60,047 nucleotides of DNA from assembly GCA_937967805.1 (NCBI GenBank), contig CALBTC010000470.1:1-60047 (forward strand), given 5' to 3'. The DNA is from an uncultured Anaerolineaceae bacterium (GTDB lineage Bacteria; Chloroflexota; Anaerolineae; Promineifilales; Promineifilaceae). Shown in pieces: positions 1 to 8,415 of the stretch. The translations under genes and the position numbers were made by a program. The notes beneath the pieces were generated by a model. That model worked only from the letters and a program-made list of their open reading frames with translations. It made no database searches and had not been told where the DNA came from. Position 1 is the stretch's first letter. Each line of letters begins with the position of its first letter.

Positions 1-1151
1 AGCTGGCCGCGCACGGTGAATTCGCCAGTCAGGTTCAAATTACCGGCCTCCAGCAATTTACGCAGCTCAACCACGCGAAACGTGGAGGTGCGCAGCCACT
101 GGGCATCGGTTGTTCTGTTTTCCGCTTCTCGCTTGTCGGCCAGGCGGTTGAGCCACGCTTCGCGCTCATTGAGGAAGGTATGCAGCCAGGTGGATTCGTC
201 TACTGGACCAGCCGGACCGGTATCGCCAACTTTTGGCACGGATAGTTTTTGGGAAACGGCCGTCACCACAATCGCCAATCCCCCCTGAATCCGCGTATCG
301 TACAGGCAGGCCAACCCCAGCGGCGTGCGAATGCCCAATCGGCGCGCTTCTTCAACCACCGGCTCATAAAAGCGTTGGGCAAAAATCTCGTCCTGGGCCT
401 CGCTCATGGCCGGTTCGTTGGCCGCTTCCAGCAGGAGCTGCTTGAAACGGGCATCGTGACGCAACGATTCTTCCTTTCGCGCTACGCGCCGGGCAAATTC
501 CTGTTGCAGCGCCTGGCTGGCGGGCGAGCTGCTGCGCCGAAAATAAGCATTAAGCACGCGCTCCAGATTGCCTGATTGCAGCGTCGCCTGGTGTTTGCCA
601 AAACTGACAATGCCGGCATCGGCGTTCTGGAAGGCGTCGGCACGGCCGTCCGGCACGCCGGATTCAAAAACGCTGGTGATCTGCCAGATTACCTCTCGCC
701 AACTGGTTGGTTCCGATGAGTCTGGCGCTTCTGGTTCAGGTGTCGCAGCCTGTTCCGTGACGATGGCGCGCAGCCAGCGCAAGGGTCCAAAGGCACGGCC
801 GTCCGGCGTTTGCAGTTGCCAGGTAGTGGCATGAGCGCCAGGAGTTGTGGGTGCCGTCACTGTTAGGGTGAGACGAACCATGTCGCCCGGCGGCACAGTT
901 GCTGAAACGCCTAATTCGCTCAAGGTATAGGCCGTAAAGGCCGCCATTGGCGCGTGCGGATCATCTTTTGTTTCTGAATGGGGAGTACCGCTGTAGGAAA
1001 ATTTATAATCTGTCGTCCAGACTGTACTGCCTCTGTTTCTAAAGCCCCACGTTGCCTGGAAAGTATGGTTGGGAGCCACATTGTCCAAATCGACACCGGA
1101 AACTTCAAACCCGGCAGCGTCTGCCTGATCGATACGCGTATTTGTACTCAT
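1..1151 (-). CDS. NBR1-Ig-like domain plus chitosanase-like protein, 3' end outside window
   Basis: Partial gene: 383 codons are visible and the frame runs off the left edge. The start is ATG at 1151-1149, with an AGGAG ribosome site about 6 nt upstream. Residues about 20-130 resemble the NBR1-Ig-like domain (ATWGFRNRGSTVWTTDY, then a beta-rich stretch ending in GPLRWLRAIV). After a short Pro/Glu linker comes ITSVFESGVPDGRADAF followed by IVSFGKHQATLQSG. This resembles the catalytic-domain start of chitosanase-like or peptidoglycan-binding proteins, where similar ITSVFETG and SYGKHQAT segments occur. The match is from memory, so substrate and activity are inference. I see no signal peptide at the N-terminus. 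It is alone on the minus strand, and two copies of the ACGGCCGT octamer lie in frame as DGR. Alternative: a non-catalytic carbohydrate- or peptidoglycan-binding protein. Confidence 0.7.
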   Translation of the reverse strand, partial: MSTNTRIDQADAAGFEVSGVDLDNVAPNHTFQATWGFRNRGSTVWTTDYKFSYSGTPHSETKDDPHAPMAAFTAYTLSELGVSATVPPGDMVRLTLTVTAPTTPGAHATTWQLQTPDGRAFGPLRWLRAIVTEQAATPEPEAPDSSEPTSWREVIWQITSVFESGVPDGRADAFQNADAGIVSFGKHQATLQSGNLERVLNAYFRRSSSPASQALQQEFARRVARKEESLRHDARFKQLLLEAANEPAMSEAQDEIFAQRFYEPVVEEARRLGIRTPLGLACLYDTRIQGGLAIVVTAVSQKLSVPKVGDTGPAGPVDESTWLHTFLNEREAWLNRLADKREAENRTTDAQWLRTSTFRVVELRKLLEAGNLNLTGEFTVRGQ

Positions 1152-1342
1152 AATTACTCCTGTTTGCTACTTTTGGGAACCGAGATGGGTGTAAGTTAGC
1201 AGGTTATCGTTACTCTACCGTTAATCTATTGATCGCTGAACGGCCGTACCACAACAAATACAGCAACGATTCAATGGCAGCCTTACGACTGGCCACGAAC
1301 CTATAAACATTCCGGTACTTTCCGACATTCGTGGGGTTGATG

Positions 1343-1370
1343 GTAGGGTCAAGGTTCGCCTTGACCCTAC
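1343..1370. repeat. Perfect 12-bp inverted repeat with TTCG tetraloop
   Basis: GTAGGGTCAAGG at 1343-1354 pairs perfectly with 1359-1370 around a TTCG loop. It lies in the 600-base gap between the NBR1-Ig gene and the cystathionine beta-synthase gene. I see no T-run after it on either strand, so it looks like a REP-type interspersed palindrome rather than a terminator. The rest of this gap (1152-1751) holds one ACGGCCGT copy near 1238 and another near 1711. I could support no gene in it; two overlapping open frames on the minus strand have no ribosome site and resemble nothing I know. Confidence 0.75.
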
Positions 1371-1751
1371 ATTTTCCGCCGGCCCCTTGAAATCCCAAAG
1401 AGCCAATATTCTTTGAATGTAGACAGAGGGTAATGATCTCGGTGATGTGGAGATTGTTATTGAATGAGAGAAGACGCCAATTCGCCAGGATGTCAACACG
1501 ACCGCAGAACACGACAAAATCCCTTTTCATCCACTTAAAATTTAAGCAGACTCGAATTGTCTTACAAGAAGTTGATCGGGCGTAATCGGGCTATTTTACC
1601 AGAGGTGGGGCTACTTCTCCAAACAAACGGTGCAGCCACATTTCATCGTCTGGCAGGGTTCGTGTATACTTGGCGCAATTCTTTAAAATAGATAGGCCCT
1701 GGCAGCAAACGGCCGTTTCCCACACATCCCATTTAGGCACAGGTGAACCAT

Positions 1752-3176
1752 ATGGAACAACTATTAACTGAACAGACAGAAGAAGAGATGGAAGTGTACG
1801 ATTCCATCCTGGAAACAATCGGCAACACGCCGCTGGTGCGGCTTAACTCGGTCGTGAGCGATTTACCCTGCACCGTGCTGGCCAAAGTAGAATTTTTCAA
1901 CCCCGGCGGCTCCGTGAAGGACCGCATTGGTCCAGCTATCATTGAAGATGCCGAGCGCAGCGGCAGGCTGAAGCCCGGCGGCACCATTGTCGAATCGACC
2001 TCCGGCAACACCGGCGTGGGATTGGCCATTGCTGCCGCCATCAAGGGGTATCGCTGCATTTTTGTCATGCCGGACAAAATGTCGCAGGAAAAGATTTTGC
2101 TGCTGCGCGCTTTTGGGGCACGCGTGGTGGTGACGCCAACGGCCGTTGAGCCCGACGATCCGCGCAGTTATTATTCTGTAGCCAACAAGCTGGTAGAAGA
2201 AACGCCCAACGCCATTTTGGCCAACCAGTACCACAATCCGGTCAATCCCCAGGCGCACGTAGAAAGCACCGGGCCAGAAATCTGGCGACAGACAAAAGGA
2301 CGGGTGACGCATCTGGTTGTGGGCATGGGCACCGGCGGCACCATCACCGGCATGGGACGCTACCTTAAGGGAAAAAATCCGCACGTTAAGATTGTAGGTG
2401 TCGATCCGGTTGGCTCTATCTTGTATGAGCTGCACCGCAGCGGCCGCACCACCAAAGCCGAAGGATATAAGGTAGAAGGCATTGGGGAAGATTTTCTTCC
2501 CAGCACGCTGGATTTGAGCGTGGTGGACCACGTGGTGCAGGTCAACGACAAGGAGAGCTTCCTGATGACCCGCCGGCTGGTGCGCGAAGAAGGCATTTTC
2601 TGCGGCGGCTCCTGCGGATCGGCCGTGGCCGGGGCGATTAAATATGCCCACGATCAGAAGCTGGGCCAGGATGATGTGGTGGTGGTGATTTTGCCCGATT
2701 CTGGCTCCCGCTACTTGAGCAAGGTGTTTGATGATGAATGGCTGCGTGAAAACGGCTTTCTGGAACAAACCTGGGTCGATTTCCGCGCCGCCGATATCCA
2801 GGCGGCCAAAAGTGCCGATGAGATCATCACGGCCAAGCCGACGGATTTGATGACGGATGTGGTGGCGTTGATGAAGCAGTACAACGTGTCGCAGCTGCCG
2901 GTTTTGGGAGAAGACGGCCGTCTCCTCGGCGTCGTCTCAGAAATCGATCTGCTCAACCATATCCTGCTCACCAACCACGCCAAGCATTCGCCCGATGAAA
3001 CTATCGAAGCCATTATTGAGACGAACGTGCCGGTGGTGCGCCCCAGCGCGCCGCTGGAAACGCTGGTGGGCATCTTCAGCAAGCACAGCGCCGTCATCAT
3101 CGCCACCGATGACCAGGTACAGGGCATCCTGACCAAAATCGACATTCTGGACTTTCTGTCTACCCAGGTCCGCTAA
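1752..3176 (+). CDS. Cystathionine beta-synthase (PLP domain plus CBS pair)
   Basis: 474 aa. A pyridoxal-phosphate beta-family enzyme that condenses serine (or an activated serine) with homocysteine to form cystathionine in transsulfuration. The PLP lysine is K56 in NPGGSVKDRIG. The substrate loop STSGNTG lies at about 82-88, and the phosphate-binding loop MGTGGTITG near 195. The C-terminal ~120 residues form a CBS-domain pair (LMTDVVALMKQYNVSQLPVL and a second copy near the end), usually an adenosyl-ligand regulatory module. ATG 1752 is preferred over the in-frame GTG at 1743, because AGGTG at 1741-1745 then serves as ribosome site with 6 nt spacing. A cysteine synthase bearing CBS domains is the main alternative. 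It stands alone, with 80 nt to the next gene. Confidence 0.93.
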   Translation: MEQLLTEQTEEEMEVYDSILETIGNTPLVRLNSVVSDLPCTVLAKVEFFNPGGSVKDRIGPAIIEDAERSGRLKPGGTIVESTSGNTGVGLAIAAAIKGYRCIFVMPDKMSQEKILLLRAFGARVVVTPTAVEPDDPRSYYSVANKLVEETPNAILANQYHNPVNPQAHVESTGPEIWRQTKGRVTHLVVGMGTGGTITGMGRYLKGKNPHVKIVGVDPVGSILYELHRSGRTTKAEGYKVEGIGEDFLPSTLDLSVVDHVVQVNDKESFLMTRRLVREEGIFCGGSCGSAVAGAIKYAHDQKLGQDDVVVVILPDSGSRYLSKVFDDEWLRENGFLEQTWVDFRAADIQAAKSADEIITAKPTDLMTDVVALMKQYNVSQLPVLGEDGRLLGVVSEIDLLNHILLTNHAKHSPDETIEAIIETNVPVVRPSAPLETLVGIFSKHSAVIIATDDQVQGILTKIDILDFLSTQVR

Positions 3177-3256
3177 TGTGTTTGATACGATTTTGATATG
3201 AGTTTGTATTAGCTGCGAAACACCATTTCGCTATTGTTCAACACAAGGAAACATTT

Positions 3257-4216
3257 ATGATTGCAGAACAGGACACAACGGCCATCGCAGAAACCGCCAG
3301 AAAACTCCGCGAAAACATCCAGAAAGTGATCATCGGTAAAGACGAGATTATTGATCTGGCGCTGATTGCCATGCTCACCGGCGGCCACCTGCTGCTGGAA
3401 GATGTGCCGGGCACCGGCAAGACCACCCTGGCCAAAACCATCGCTGCCTCGCTGGGCTGCACCTTCCGCCGCGTGCAGTTCACCCCCGATCTGCTGCCTT
3501 CCGACGTCACCGGCATCTACTTCTACAACCAAAAGAAGCAGGAATTTGAATTCCGGCCCGGCCCCATTTTTGCCCAAATTTTGCTGGCGGATGAGATCAA
3601 CCGGGCCACGCCGCGCACCCAATCATCCTTGCTGGAGGCGATGCAGGAGCGGCAGGTGACGGTAGATATTGCGACGCATCGCTTGGAACGGCCGTTTCTA
3701 GTCCTTGCCACCCAAAATCCCGTCGAGCTGGAAGGCACCTTCCCCCTGCCCGAAGCCCAGCTTGACCGTTTCCTCATGAAAGTCGCTATCGGCTATCCGT
3801 CCGCGGAAGAAGAAAATAACATCCTGCTCCGCTTCGAGCGGCAAGACCCGCTGGAAACGCTGCAAAAAGTGGTCGATCCCACCGAAATTTTAGCGATGCA
3901 GGAAACGGTGCGTACCATCCGCGTCGAGGAATCGGTGCGCAACTATGTGGTCAACGTCTGCCGCGCCACCCGGGCTCACGCCGATATTGAGCTGGGGGCC
4001 AGCCCCCGGGCCACGATGGCCCTCTACCACACCTGCCAGGCGCTGGCTGCCATCCGCGACCGGGAGTTTGTTATTCCTGATGACGTGAAAACGATGGCCC
4101 CCTACGTGCTCACCCACCGCCTCATGGTCAATCCCCAAACCCGACTGCGCGGCCGCCAGCCGGAAGACGTCATCCGCGAAGTTGTGGATACCGTCCCCGT
4201 CCCGGTCGAGAGCTAA
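3257..4216 (+). CDS. MoxR-family AAA+ ATPase
   Basis: 319 aa, the normal length for MoxR. Walker A is VPGTGKTTLAK (about 50-60). Walker B is LLADEINRATPRTQSSLLEA (from about 109), with the MoxR-specific QERQVT just after. The sensor region LATQNPVELEGTFPLPEAQLDRF is followed by a lid domain. ATG 3257 has AAGGAA upstream. MoxR ATPases act as chaperones that assemble or activate membrane or vWA-domain partners, and are typically encoded beside DUF58 genes, as here. This gene opens a plus-strand run MoxR, DUF58, membrane-DUF4129. No vWA gene is present, so the partner is likely the DUF58 protein (inference). Confidence 0.95.
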   Translation: MIAEQDTTAIAETARKLRENIQKVIIGKDEIIDLALIAMLTGGHLLLEDVPGTGKTTLAKTIAASLGCTFRRVQFTPDLLPSDVTGIYFYNQKKQEFEFRPGPIFAQILLADEINRATPRTQSSLLEAMQERQVTVDIATHRLERPFLVLATQNPVELEGTFPLPEAQLDRFLMKVAIGYPSAEEENNILLRFERQDPLETLQKVVDPTEILAMQETVRTIRVEESVRNYVVNVCRATRAHADIELGASPRATMALYHTCQALAAIRDREFVIPDDVKTMAPYVLTHRLMVNPQTRLRGRQPEDVIREVVDTVPVPVES

Positions 4217-4222
4217 AGATTA

Positions 4223-4299
4223 GCCACAGAGGGCACAGAGATTTGAGAGGTTTTTAACAAATAAAACCATTCCTCTTCCTCCTCTGTGCCCTCTGTGGC
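4223..4299. repeat. Inverted-repeat element, GCCACAGAGGGCACAGAG arms
   Basis: Two perfect 18-base arms (4223-4240 and 4282-4299) flank a 41-nt loop in the spacer between the MoxR and DUF58 genes. Similar A/G-rich arms with a roughly 6-base period recur at 13990-14050, 17611-17636, 20400-20424, 57029-57093 and 57941-58035. They form one dispersed family of intergenic elements. A GTG inside the right arm gives a false upstream start for the next gene. Confidence 0.85.
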
Positions 4300-4309
4300 A
4301 AAAAAACAA

Positions 4310-5776
4310 ATGACTGAGAACATTCAAGAAATTCACCTCGTTGTGCGTGAGAACCAGCAAGAGGCGCGGAAGCAGGCGCGGCAAAACGTGATGCGCGCGG
4401 CGCTTACCGGCCAGGCGAACATGGCCGACATCGCCCAGGCGCGCGGGCTGGTGCTGCGTGAGCGGGAAAACTCCATTTTCAGCGACGCCTGGGTGCCGCT
4501 GGCGGTGCTGTTTCTCATCATCGGTCTGGCGGCGGGTCGCCAACCCACGATGCTGGCTTTGGGGCTGGTGCTGCTGCTGATTGTGGGGGTCAGCACTACC
4601 TGGAAAAATTTGGCGCTGCTGGGCGTCTCATACGAGCGGCGCTTTAACCGCAACCGCGTTTTCCCCGGCGAACCCATCGAAATGACGGTGACGGTGCGCA
4701 ACGACAAGGCGCTGCCCCTCACCTGGCTGCAATTTCGGGATGAGCTGCCCATTGCCGTAGACAACGAGCACGCTATCTCGCAAATGTCCAGCGAAATAAC
4801 GGGACGCTATTGGCTGCAAAACACGTTTTCGCTATCTGGCCGCGAGCAAACCGAACGCAACTTCACCTTGCGCTTTCCCAAGCGCGGCTACTACAAGCTG
4901 GGTCCGGTCAGCTACGAATCGGGCGATATTTTTACGCTGTTTACCATTCAGCGCGATCATCAATACCTTGATCAGCTCATTATTTTCCCGCAAATCTATC
5001 CGCTGGAGGAGCTGGGGCTGCCGGCCAAAGAGCCGTTTGGCGACGTGAAGGTGCTGCGCAGTCTGTTTACCGATCCGATTAAAACGCAAGGGGTGCGCGA
5101 TTACCAGCCGGGGGATCGTTTTCGGGATGTGCATTGGAAGGCAACGGCCGTTCGCGGCAACATCCAAACCAAAGTGTACGATCCGTCTACCGGCATGACG
5201 ATTGCCGTGTTTCTCAACGTGGCCACGTTTGCCAAACATTGGATGGGCTTTGATCCGGAGCTGCTGGAGCGCGGCGTGAGCGTGGCCGGGTCGATTGCCA
5301 ACTACGGCGTGCAGCAAGATTGGGGCGTGGGCGTCTACGCCAACGGCTCCGTGCCCAACTCCGACCAGCCGATTCGGGTGCAGCCGGGCCGTTCGCCGGA
5401 GCAGTTGGCCCACGTTTTGGAAGCGCTGGCCGCCGTCACTGAGTTTGCCACCGGCTCCATCGAAAACATGATGCTGCGCACCAGCCCGTCATTACCGTGG
5501 GCCAGTACGATTGTGTTGGTAACGGCCGTTGTCACCGAAGAAATGATGGTCGCCCTGATTCGTCTCAAAGAAGCCGGGCGGCGCGTGGTGCTCATCTCCC
5601 TGGCCGATGAACCGCCCCCCAAAGGATTGGGCAACATTTTGGCTTACCACATCCCGGCCAGCGCGCCCGCCTTCCAGAAAGAACACAAACCGAACACGTT
5701 AACAGAAGCGGCGCTGGGCAGTATTCCCTCGCCGGAACCGGTGGGGCTGGAATTTGAGCTGGATGACACAAATTGA
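4310..5776 (+). CDS. DUF58 domain protein
   Basis: 488 aa. The start is placed at ATG 4310, since the in-frame GTG codons at 4286 and 4295 lie in the inverted-repeat element. An N-terminal cytoplasmic segment of about 60 residues is followed by two closely spaced hydrophobic segments (WVPLAVLFLIIGLAAG and MLALGLVLLLIVGVS). A beta-rich domain follows (FNRNRVFPGEPIEMTVTVRN), then the DUF58 signature RDYQPGDRFRDVHWKATAV and a vWA-like C-terminal half. DUF58 proteins pair with MoxR ATPases and with TgpA-like transglutaminase/DUF4129 membrane proteins. Here the DUF4129 gene follows at once. The molecular role of such trios is not established; a cell-envelope function is inferred from the membrane anchoring. 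Confidence 0.9.
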   Translation: MTENIQEIHLVVRENQQEARKQARQNVMRAALTGQANMADIAQARGLVLRERENSIFSDAWVPLAVLFLIIGLAAGRQPTMLALGLVLLLIVGVSTTWKNLALLGVSYERRFNRNRVFPGEPIEMTVTVRNDKALPLTWLQFRDELPIAVDNEHAISQMSSEITGRYWLQNTFSLSGREQTERNFTLRFPKRGYYKLGPVSYESGDIFTLFTIQRDHQYLDQLIIFPQIYPLEELGLPAKEPFGDVKVLRSLFTDPIKTQGVRDYQPGDRFRDVHWKATAVRGNIQTKVYDPSTGMTIAVFLNVATFAKHWMGFDPELLERGVSVAGSIANYGVQQDWGVGVYANGSVPNSDQPIRVQPGRSPEQLAHVLEALAAVTEFATGSIENMMLRTSPSLPWASTIVLVTAVVTEEMMVALIRLKEAGRRVVLISLADEPPPKGLGNILAYHIPASAPAFQKEHKPNTLTEAALGSIPSPEPVGLEFELDDTN

Positions 5777-5779
5777 GGA

Positions 5780-5815
5780 ATGGTTAATGGTTAATTGTAA
5801 ATGGTTAATGGTTAA
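5780..5815. repeat. Tandem ATGGTTA repeats
   Basis: The 15-base unit ATGGTTAATGGTTAA occurs at 5780-5794 and again at 5801-5815, and each unit is itself a doubled ATGGTTA. It fills most of the short spacer between the DUF58 gene and the first DUF4129 gene. It may be a slippage-prone spacer; I see no function. Confidence 0.8.
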
Positions 5816-5860
5816 CGAGATTCGTTACCTGCTACCTTGCCACTTGCAAACTCCTGAATC

Positions 5861-7426
5861 ATGCGCCTGACTGTTGATCGCGACGCACTTTCGCCGCGGT
5901 ATGAAGCATTTCTGACGGCCTGGGGACATGTACAGCATGAGCTGCTTTATCTGTCCTGGGCGGTAATGGACGTCGCTTTGCTGACGCCCTTTTTGCTGGG
6001 CATCATGAGCTGGGCGCGGTATTGGCCGCCGGGGATTGTGCTGCTGTGGCTGCTCATCTTGATGCTGTTTGCCTTCAACCTGACGCGGCTGATGAGCGCC
6101 ATTCAACTGCCGCCCCAGCACCAGCAAACGGTGATGGCCCTGACGCTGTTTCTCATCATTGTCGTCACGCTTCCCACATTTTTCCATGAAGGCACGCCAA
6201 TCTTTACCTTTGCCTGGGTTGGGGAGCTGATGGCCGCAATTAACGAAGAAGGCAACGGCGTGTGGCTGCGGGACGTGCTGCTGTTTGGCACGATTGTGCT
6301 GGTTTGGGCCAGGGGGTTACAGCTTGCCCGGCGAGAGTATGGTATTAATCGTGCCGGGCTGCGGCTGCGGGTGGGCGGCTTGATTTTGGCCCCGCTCATC
6401 GTCTGGCTGGCCAGCGTGCGCCTGCTGTGGGACATCAGCCCTTTCATTTTGCTCTTCTTTTTGGCGGGCTTAACGGCCGTTGCCCTCATCCGCGCTGAAG
6501 AAATTGAGAAGGATCAGTCGGGGCAGGCTTTGGCCTTGAACCCGCGCTGGCTGACGGCCGTTCTAATCGCCAGCCTGCTCACCATTCTCACCGCCGGCAC
6601 GCTGGCCATCATCATCAGTGGCGAATCGGCCAACAGCGTGATCGGCTGGCTGGCGCCGGTGTGGAACGGCCTGCGCCTGACCGGGGCCGTGGCGCTCACA
6701 ACGCTCCTCTTTTTGCTGGTACCGCTGTTGCAGCTGGTCGATGTACTTTCCAACGCGCTGAACCAATGGTTAACGGCCGTTATCCCCTGGTTCCAGGCGC
6801 AGTGGGCTTTTCTTGGCAAACTCCTGGGCAAATTTTTCATCGGATCGCGCGTACCGCTGGAGGAATTAGGTGGACAGAACAACACAGGCGCTTTGGAAAC
6901 CCGCCTTATTTTTGAAGAAATTGAAGGGCTCGGTTTTCAGCTCAGCCGCAATGTGCAGATCATCATTGTGCTCCTGGCGGTGGCCTTTATTTTACTGGTG
7001 GCGCTGCTGGTAAGCCGGCTGTATCGGGAGACCAAAATAGCGGCACAGCACGGCAGCTTCGCTCGCGGCTATGGCGATAATGAACTGGAAGAGGAGGGAC
7101 TGCTCCAGCGGCTGTTGGGCCGGCTGGGCTTGCTGCGCGATTGGCAAACGGCCGTTTCCATCCGCCGTATTTATCGCAAAATGCTGCGCGCCGCCGACGC
7201 CAACGGCTATCCCCGGCTGGACGCCGAAACACCATACGAATTTTTAAAAACGTTGGCTAAAGCGTGGCCGGAGAACCGCCGCGAAACCCAGCTCATCACC
7301 ACCGCCTACGTAAAAATTCGCTACGGCGAACTGCCCGAAACGGAACAGGAGCTGCAAGCCATCAAAAACGCGTGGCGCACCCTGGAGCAGACCCGTCCCG
7401 TAGAAGCTTTTGCAAATCAGGAGTAA
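5861..7426 (+). CDS. Polytopic membrane protein with C-terminal DUF4129
   Basis: 521 aa. About ten hydrophobic segments fill residues 30-370 (for example PFLLGIMSW, VLLWLLILMLFAFNLT, IIIVLLAVAFILLVALLV). A soluble C-terminal domain carries SIRRIYRKMLRAADANGYPR, ETPYEF and ITTAYVKIRYGE, the pattern of DUF4129. In TgpA-type proteins DUF4129 follows a transglutaminase core; here I see no transglutaminase Cys-His-Asp motif, so this is a membrane-DUF4129 variant. It completes a MoxR-DUF58-DUF4129 set. ATG 5861 has only a weak upstream purine run. Five in-frame ACGGCCGT copies give the TAV tripeptides in LTAVAL, LTAVLI, LTAVIP and QTAVSI. It is closely paralogous to 8416-9936. Confidence 0.85.
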   Translation: MRLTVDRDALSPRYEAFLTAWGHVQHELLYLSWAVMDVALLTPFLLGIMSWARYWPPGIVLLWLLILMLFAFNLTRLMSAIQLPPQHQQTVMALTLFLIIVVTLPTFFHEGTPIFTFAWVGELMAAINEEGNGVWLRDVLLFGTIVLVWARGLQLARREYGINRAGLRLRVGGLILAPLIVWLASVRLLWDISPFILLFFLAGLTAVALIRAEEIEKDQSGQALALNPRWLTAVLIASLLTILTAGTLAIIISGESANSVIGWLAPVWNGLRLTGAVALTTLLFLLVPLLQLVDVLSNALNQWLTAVIPWFQAQWAFLGKLLGKFFIGSRVPLEELGGQNNTGALETRLIFEEIEGLGFQLSRNVQIIIVLLAVAFILLVALLVSRLYRETKIAAQHGSFARGYGDNELEEEGLLQRLLGRLGLLRDWQTAVSIRRIYRKMLRAADANGYPRLDAETPYEFLKTLAKAWPENRRETQLITTAYVKIRYGELPETEQELQAIKNAWRTLEQTRPVEAFANQE

Positions 7427-7428
7427 TA

Positions 7429-7653
7429 TCCACATTTGGTTTATTTGGGGAAGGTCACACATTAGTTAAAAAGGCAATTGAGAGTCCTGAACTTCAGATT
7501 ATTAGTTCAGCTTACAACCTTAACTTTGACATTCAGTCTGCAACAGCTCTACGAAATACTTTAGCGGATAATCGACAGGAGCTTGTTGTAAGGTTCAATC
7601 TTCCATCTAATGATTTTGTAAGGTATCTTGAGCGATCAGATGGCTATGTATAA
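7429..7653 (+). pseudogene. 3' remnant of an unidentified gene
   Basis: An open frame of about 75 codons, AT-richer than its neighbours, with protein-like composition (GEGHTLVKKAIESPELQ, LVVRFNLPSNDFVRYLERSD) and a TAA at 7651-7653. There is no ATG, GTG or TTG in frame between the end of the DUF4129 gene and the body of the frame. Upstream the frame only continues as a shadow of that gene. I read it as the C-terminal stub of a gene that lost its 5' part, possibly when the upstream DUF4129 copy was joined here. I do not recognise the family. Confidence 0.4.
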
Positions 7654-7780
7654 AGTGGCCTTGCGCAGTTATGTAAAGCCGTGTGAGGGATGGTGCTGTG
7701 TTTGTTACGATCCCTGGGGTGGTGAAAGTGTAATAGGTTGCGATTGGGAATGGTGCGGAAGCTGTGGCAGTTTCTGTTAG
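7646..7780 (+). CDS. Possible 44-aa Cys/Trp-rich mini-protein
   Basis: ATG 7646 overlaps the stop of the preceding remnant frame (ATGTATAA). The frame runs 44 codons to TAG 7778-7780 and encodes eight cysteines and four tryptophans (CEGWCCVCYDPWGG, then CDWEWCGSCGSFC at the C-terminus). The paired Cys suggests metal binding or disulfides if it is expressed. I see no good ribosome site, and the stretch is rich in T and G, which by chance gives Cys, Trp and Gly codons. Coding status is therefore doubtful. It sits in the AT-richer islet between two DUF4129 paralogues. Confidence 0.25.
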   Translation: MYKVALRSYVKPCEGWCCVCYDPWGGESVIGCDWEWCGSCGSFC

Positions 7781-7828
7781 AAGATTTTATGAGGTGGTCC
7801 GCCTAAATGATGAGGAGTGAGTGAAAGA

Positions 7829-8356
7829 ATGACCATTCGAAGGAAACCAAAAGTGTTTTTTCCCACTTTAATGGCTGTCCTTGTGATTCTGTTGACTGTA
7901 TGGACATTCTATTCGCTTAGTACAGGAAATCCGCTTTGGTTTCAGCCTGTACCAGAGCGGACATATGTACCAGAACGCATAATTGTTCATTATTATGGCA
8001 CAACAAGTTCTCTTGACCGAAGCAGTGAAGCTTTCGGTGAAATAAACACGGCATTGAACCAATCTCTTAGCGACTTTCGTGGCCGCATCCCCATTGGCTT
8101 ATCAGAAGAAACTGTACGTGATTTTCGGGAAAAGGATTTTGTGCTGGAAGTTTACTTTTCCAATGATATCGGGTCGATTATTGGCCTAGATCAGCCGCTC
8201 AATCAGCTACTTATTCCAATAGACGGCCGTCACAGCAACAATCGTTATCTCTTTGTAGGCAACAATAACGAGTGGCTTGCTACCGCTCTGATTATTGCTG
8301 AACCTCAGCCGCTCTTCACAACCCTAGAAGACCTGGGATATCCCGTGAAAGATTAA
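7829..8356 (+). CDS. Membrane-anchored hypothetical protein (paralogue of 39423-39974)
   Basis: 175 aa. ATG 7829 is chosen because AGGAG lies at 7813-7817, 11 nt upstream; the in-frame GTG 7817 would overlap that site. One N-terminal membrane helix (FFPTLMAVLVILLTVWTFYSL) is followed by an extracytoplasmic domain. The domain has PERIIVHYYG, IGLSEETVRDF, an acidic-hydrophobic strand FVLEVYF, and LLIPIDGRHSNNRYLFVG followed by EWLATALI and PQPLFTTLEDLGY. The same motifs in the same order occur in the 183-aa protein at 39423-39974, so these define a small family that I cannot name. The gene is AT-richer than the DUF4129 genes on either side. Confidence 0.65.
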   Translation: MTIRRKPKVFFPTLMAVLVILLTVWTFYSLSTGNPLWFQPVPERTYVPERIIVHYYGTTSSLDRSSEAFGEINTALNQSLSDFRGRIPIGLSEETVRDFREKDFVLEVYFSNDIGSIIGLDQPLNQLLIPIDGRHSNNRYLFVGNNNEWLATALIIAEPQPLFTTLEDLGYPVKD

Positions 8357-8380
8357 ATTGATAATCTCTGCAGAGCATTG

Positions 8381-8404
8381 GAGACTGGTTCAAGCCCCAG
8401 TCTC
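8381..8404. repeat. 8-bp hairpin resembling a tRNA T-arm
   Basis: GAGACTGG at 8381-8388 pairs with CCAGTCTC at 8397-8404 around TTCAAGCC. It resembles the T-loop half of a tRNA but no matching acceptor, D or anticodon arms precede it. It may be a tRNA 3' fragment or an unrelated hairpin in the 59-nt spacer before the second DUF4129 gene. Confidence 0.4.
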
Positions 8405-8415
8405 TCTCCTAAAAT

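Noticed and set aside
1210..1530. Two overlapping minus-strand frames in the 1.2-1.5 kb gap
   Set aside because: No ribosome site, no recognisable motif, and both read through the REP hairpin.
8381..8410. T-arm-like hairpin with GGTTCAAGCCCC, possible tRNA
   Set aside because: No acceptor, D or anticodon arm precedes it and the loop is 8 nt; at most a fragment.
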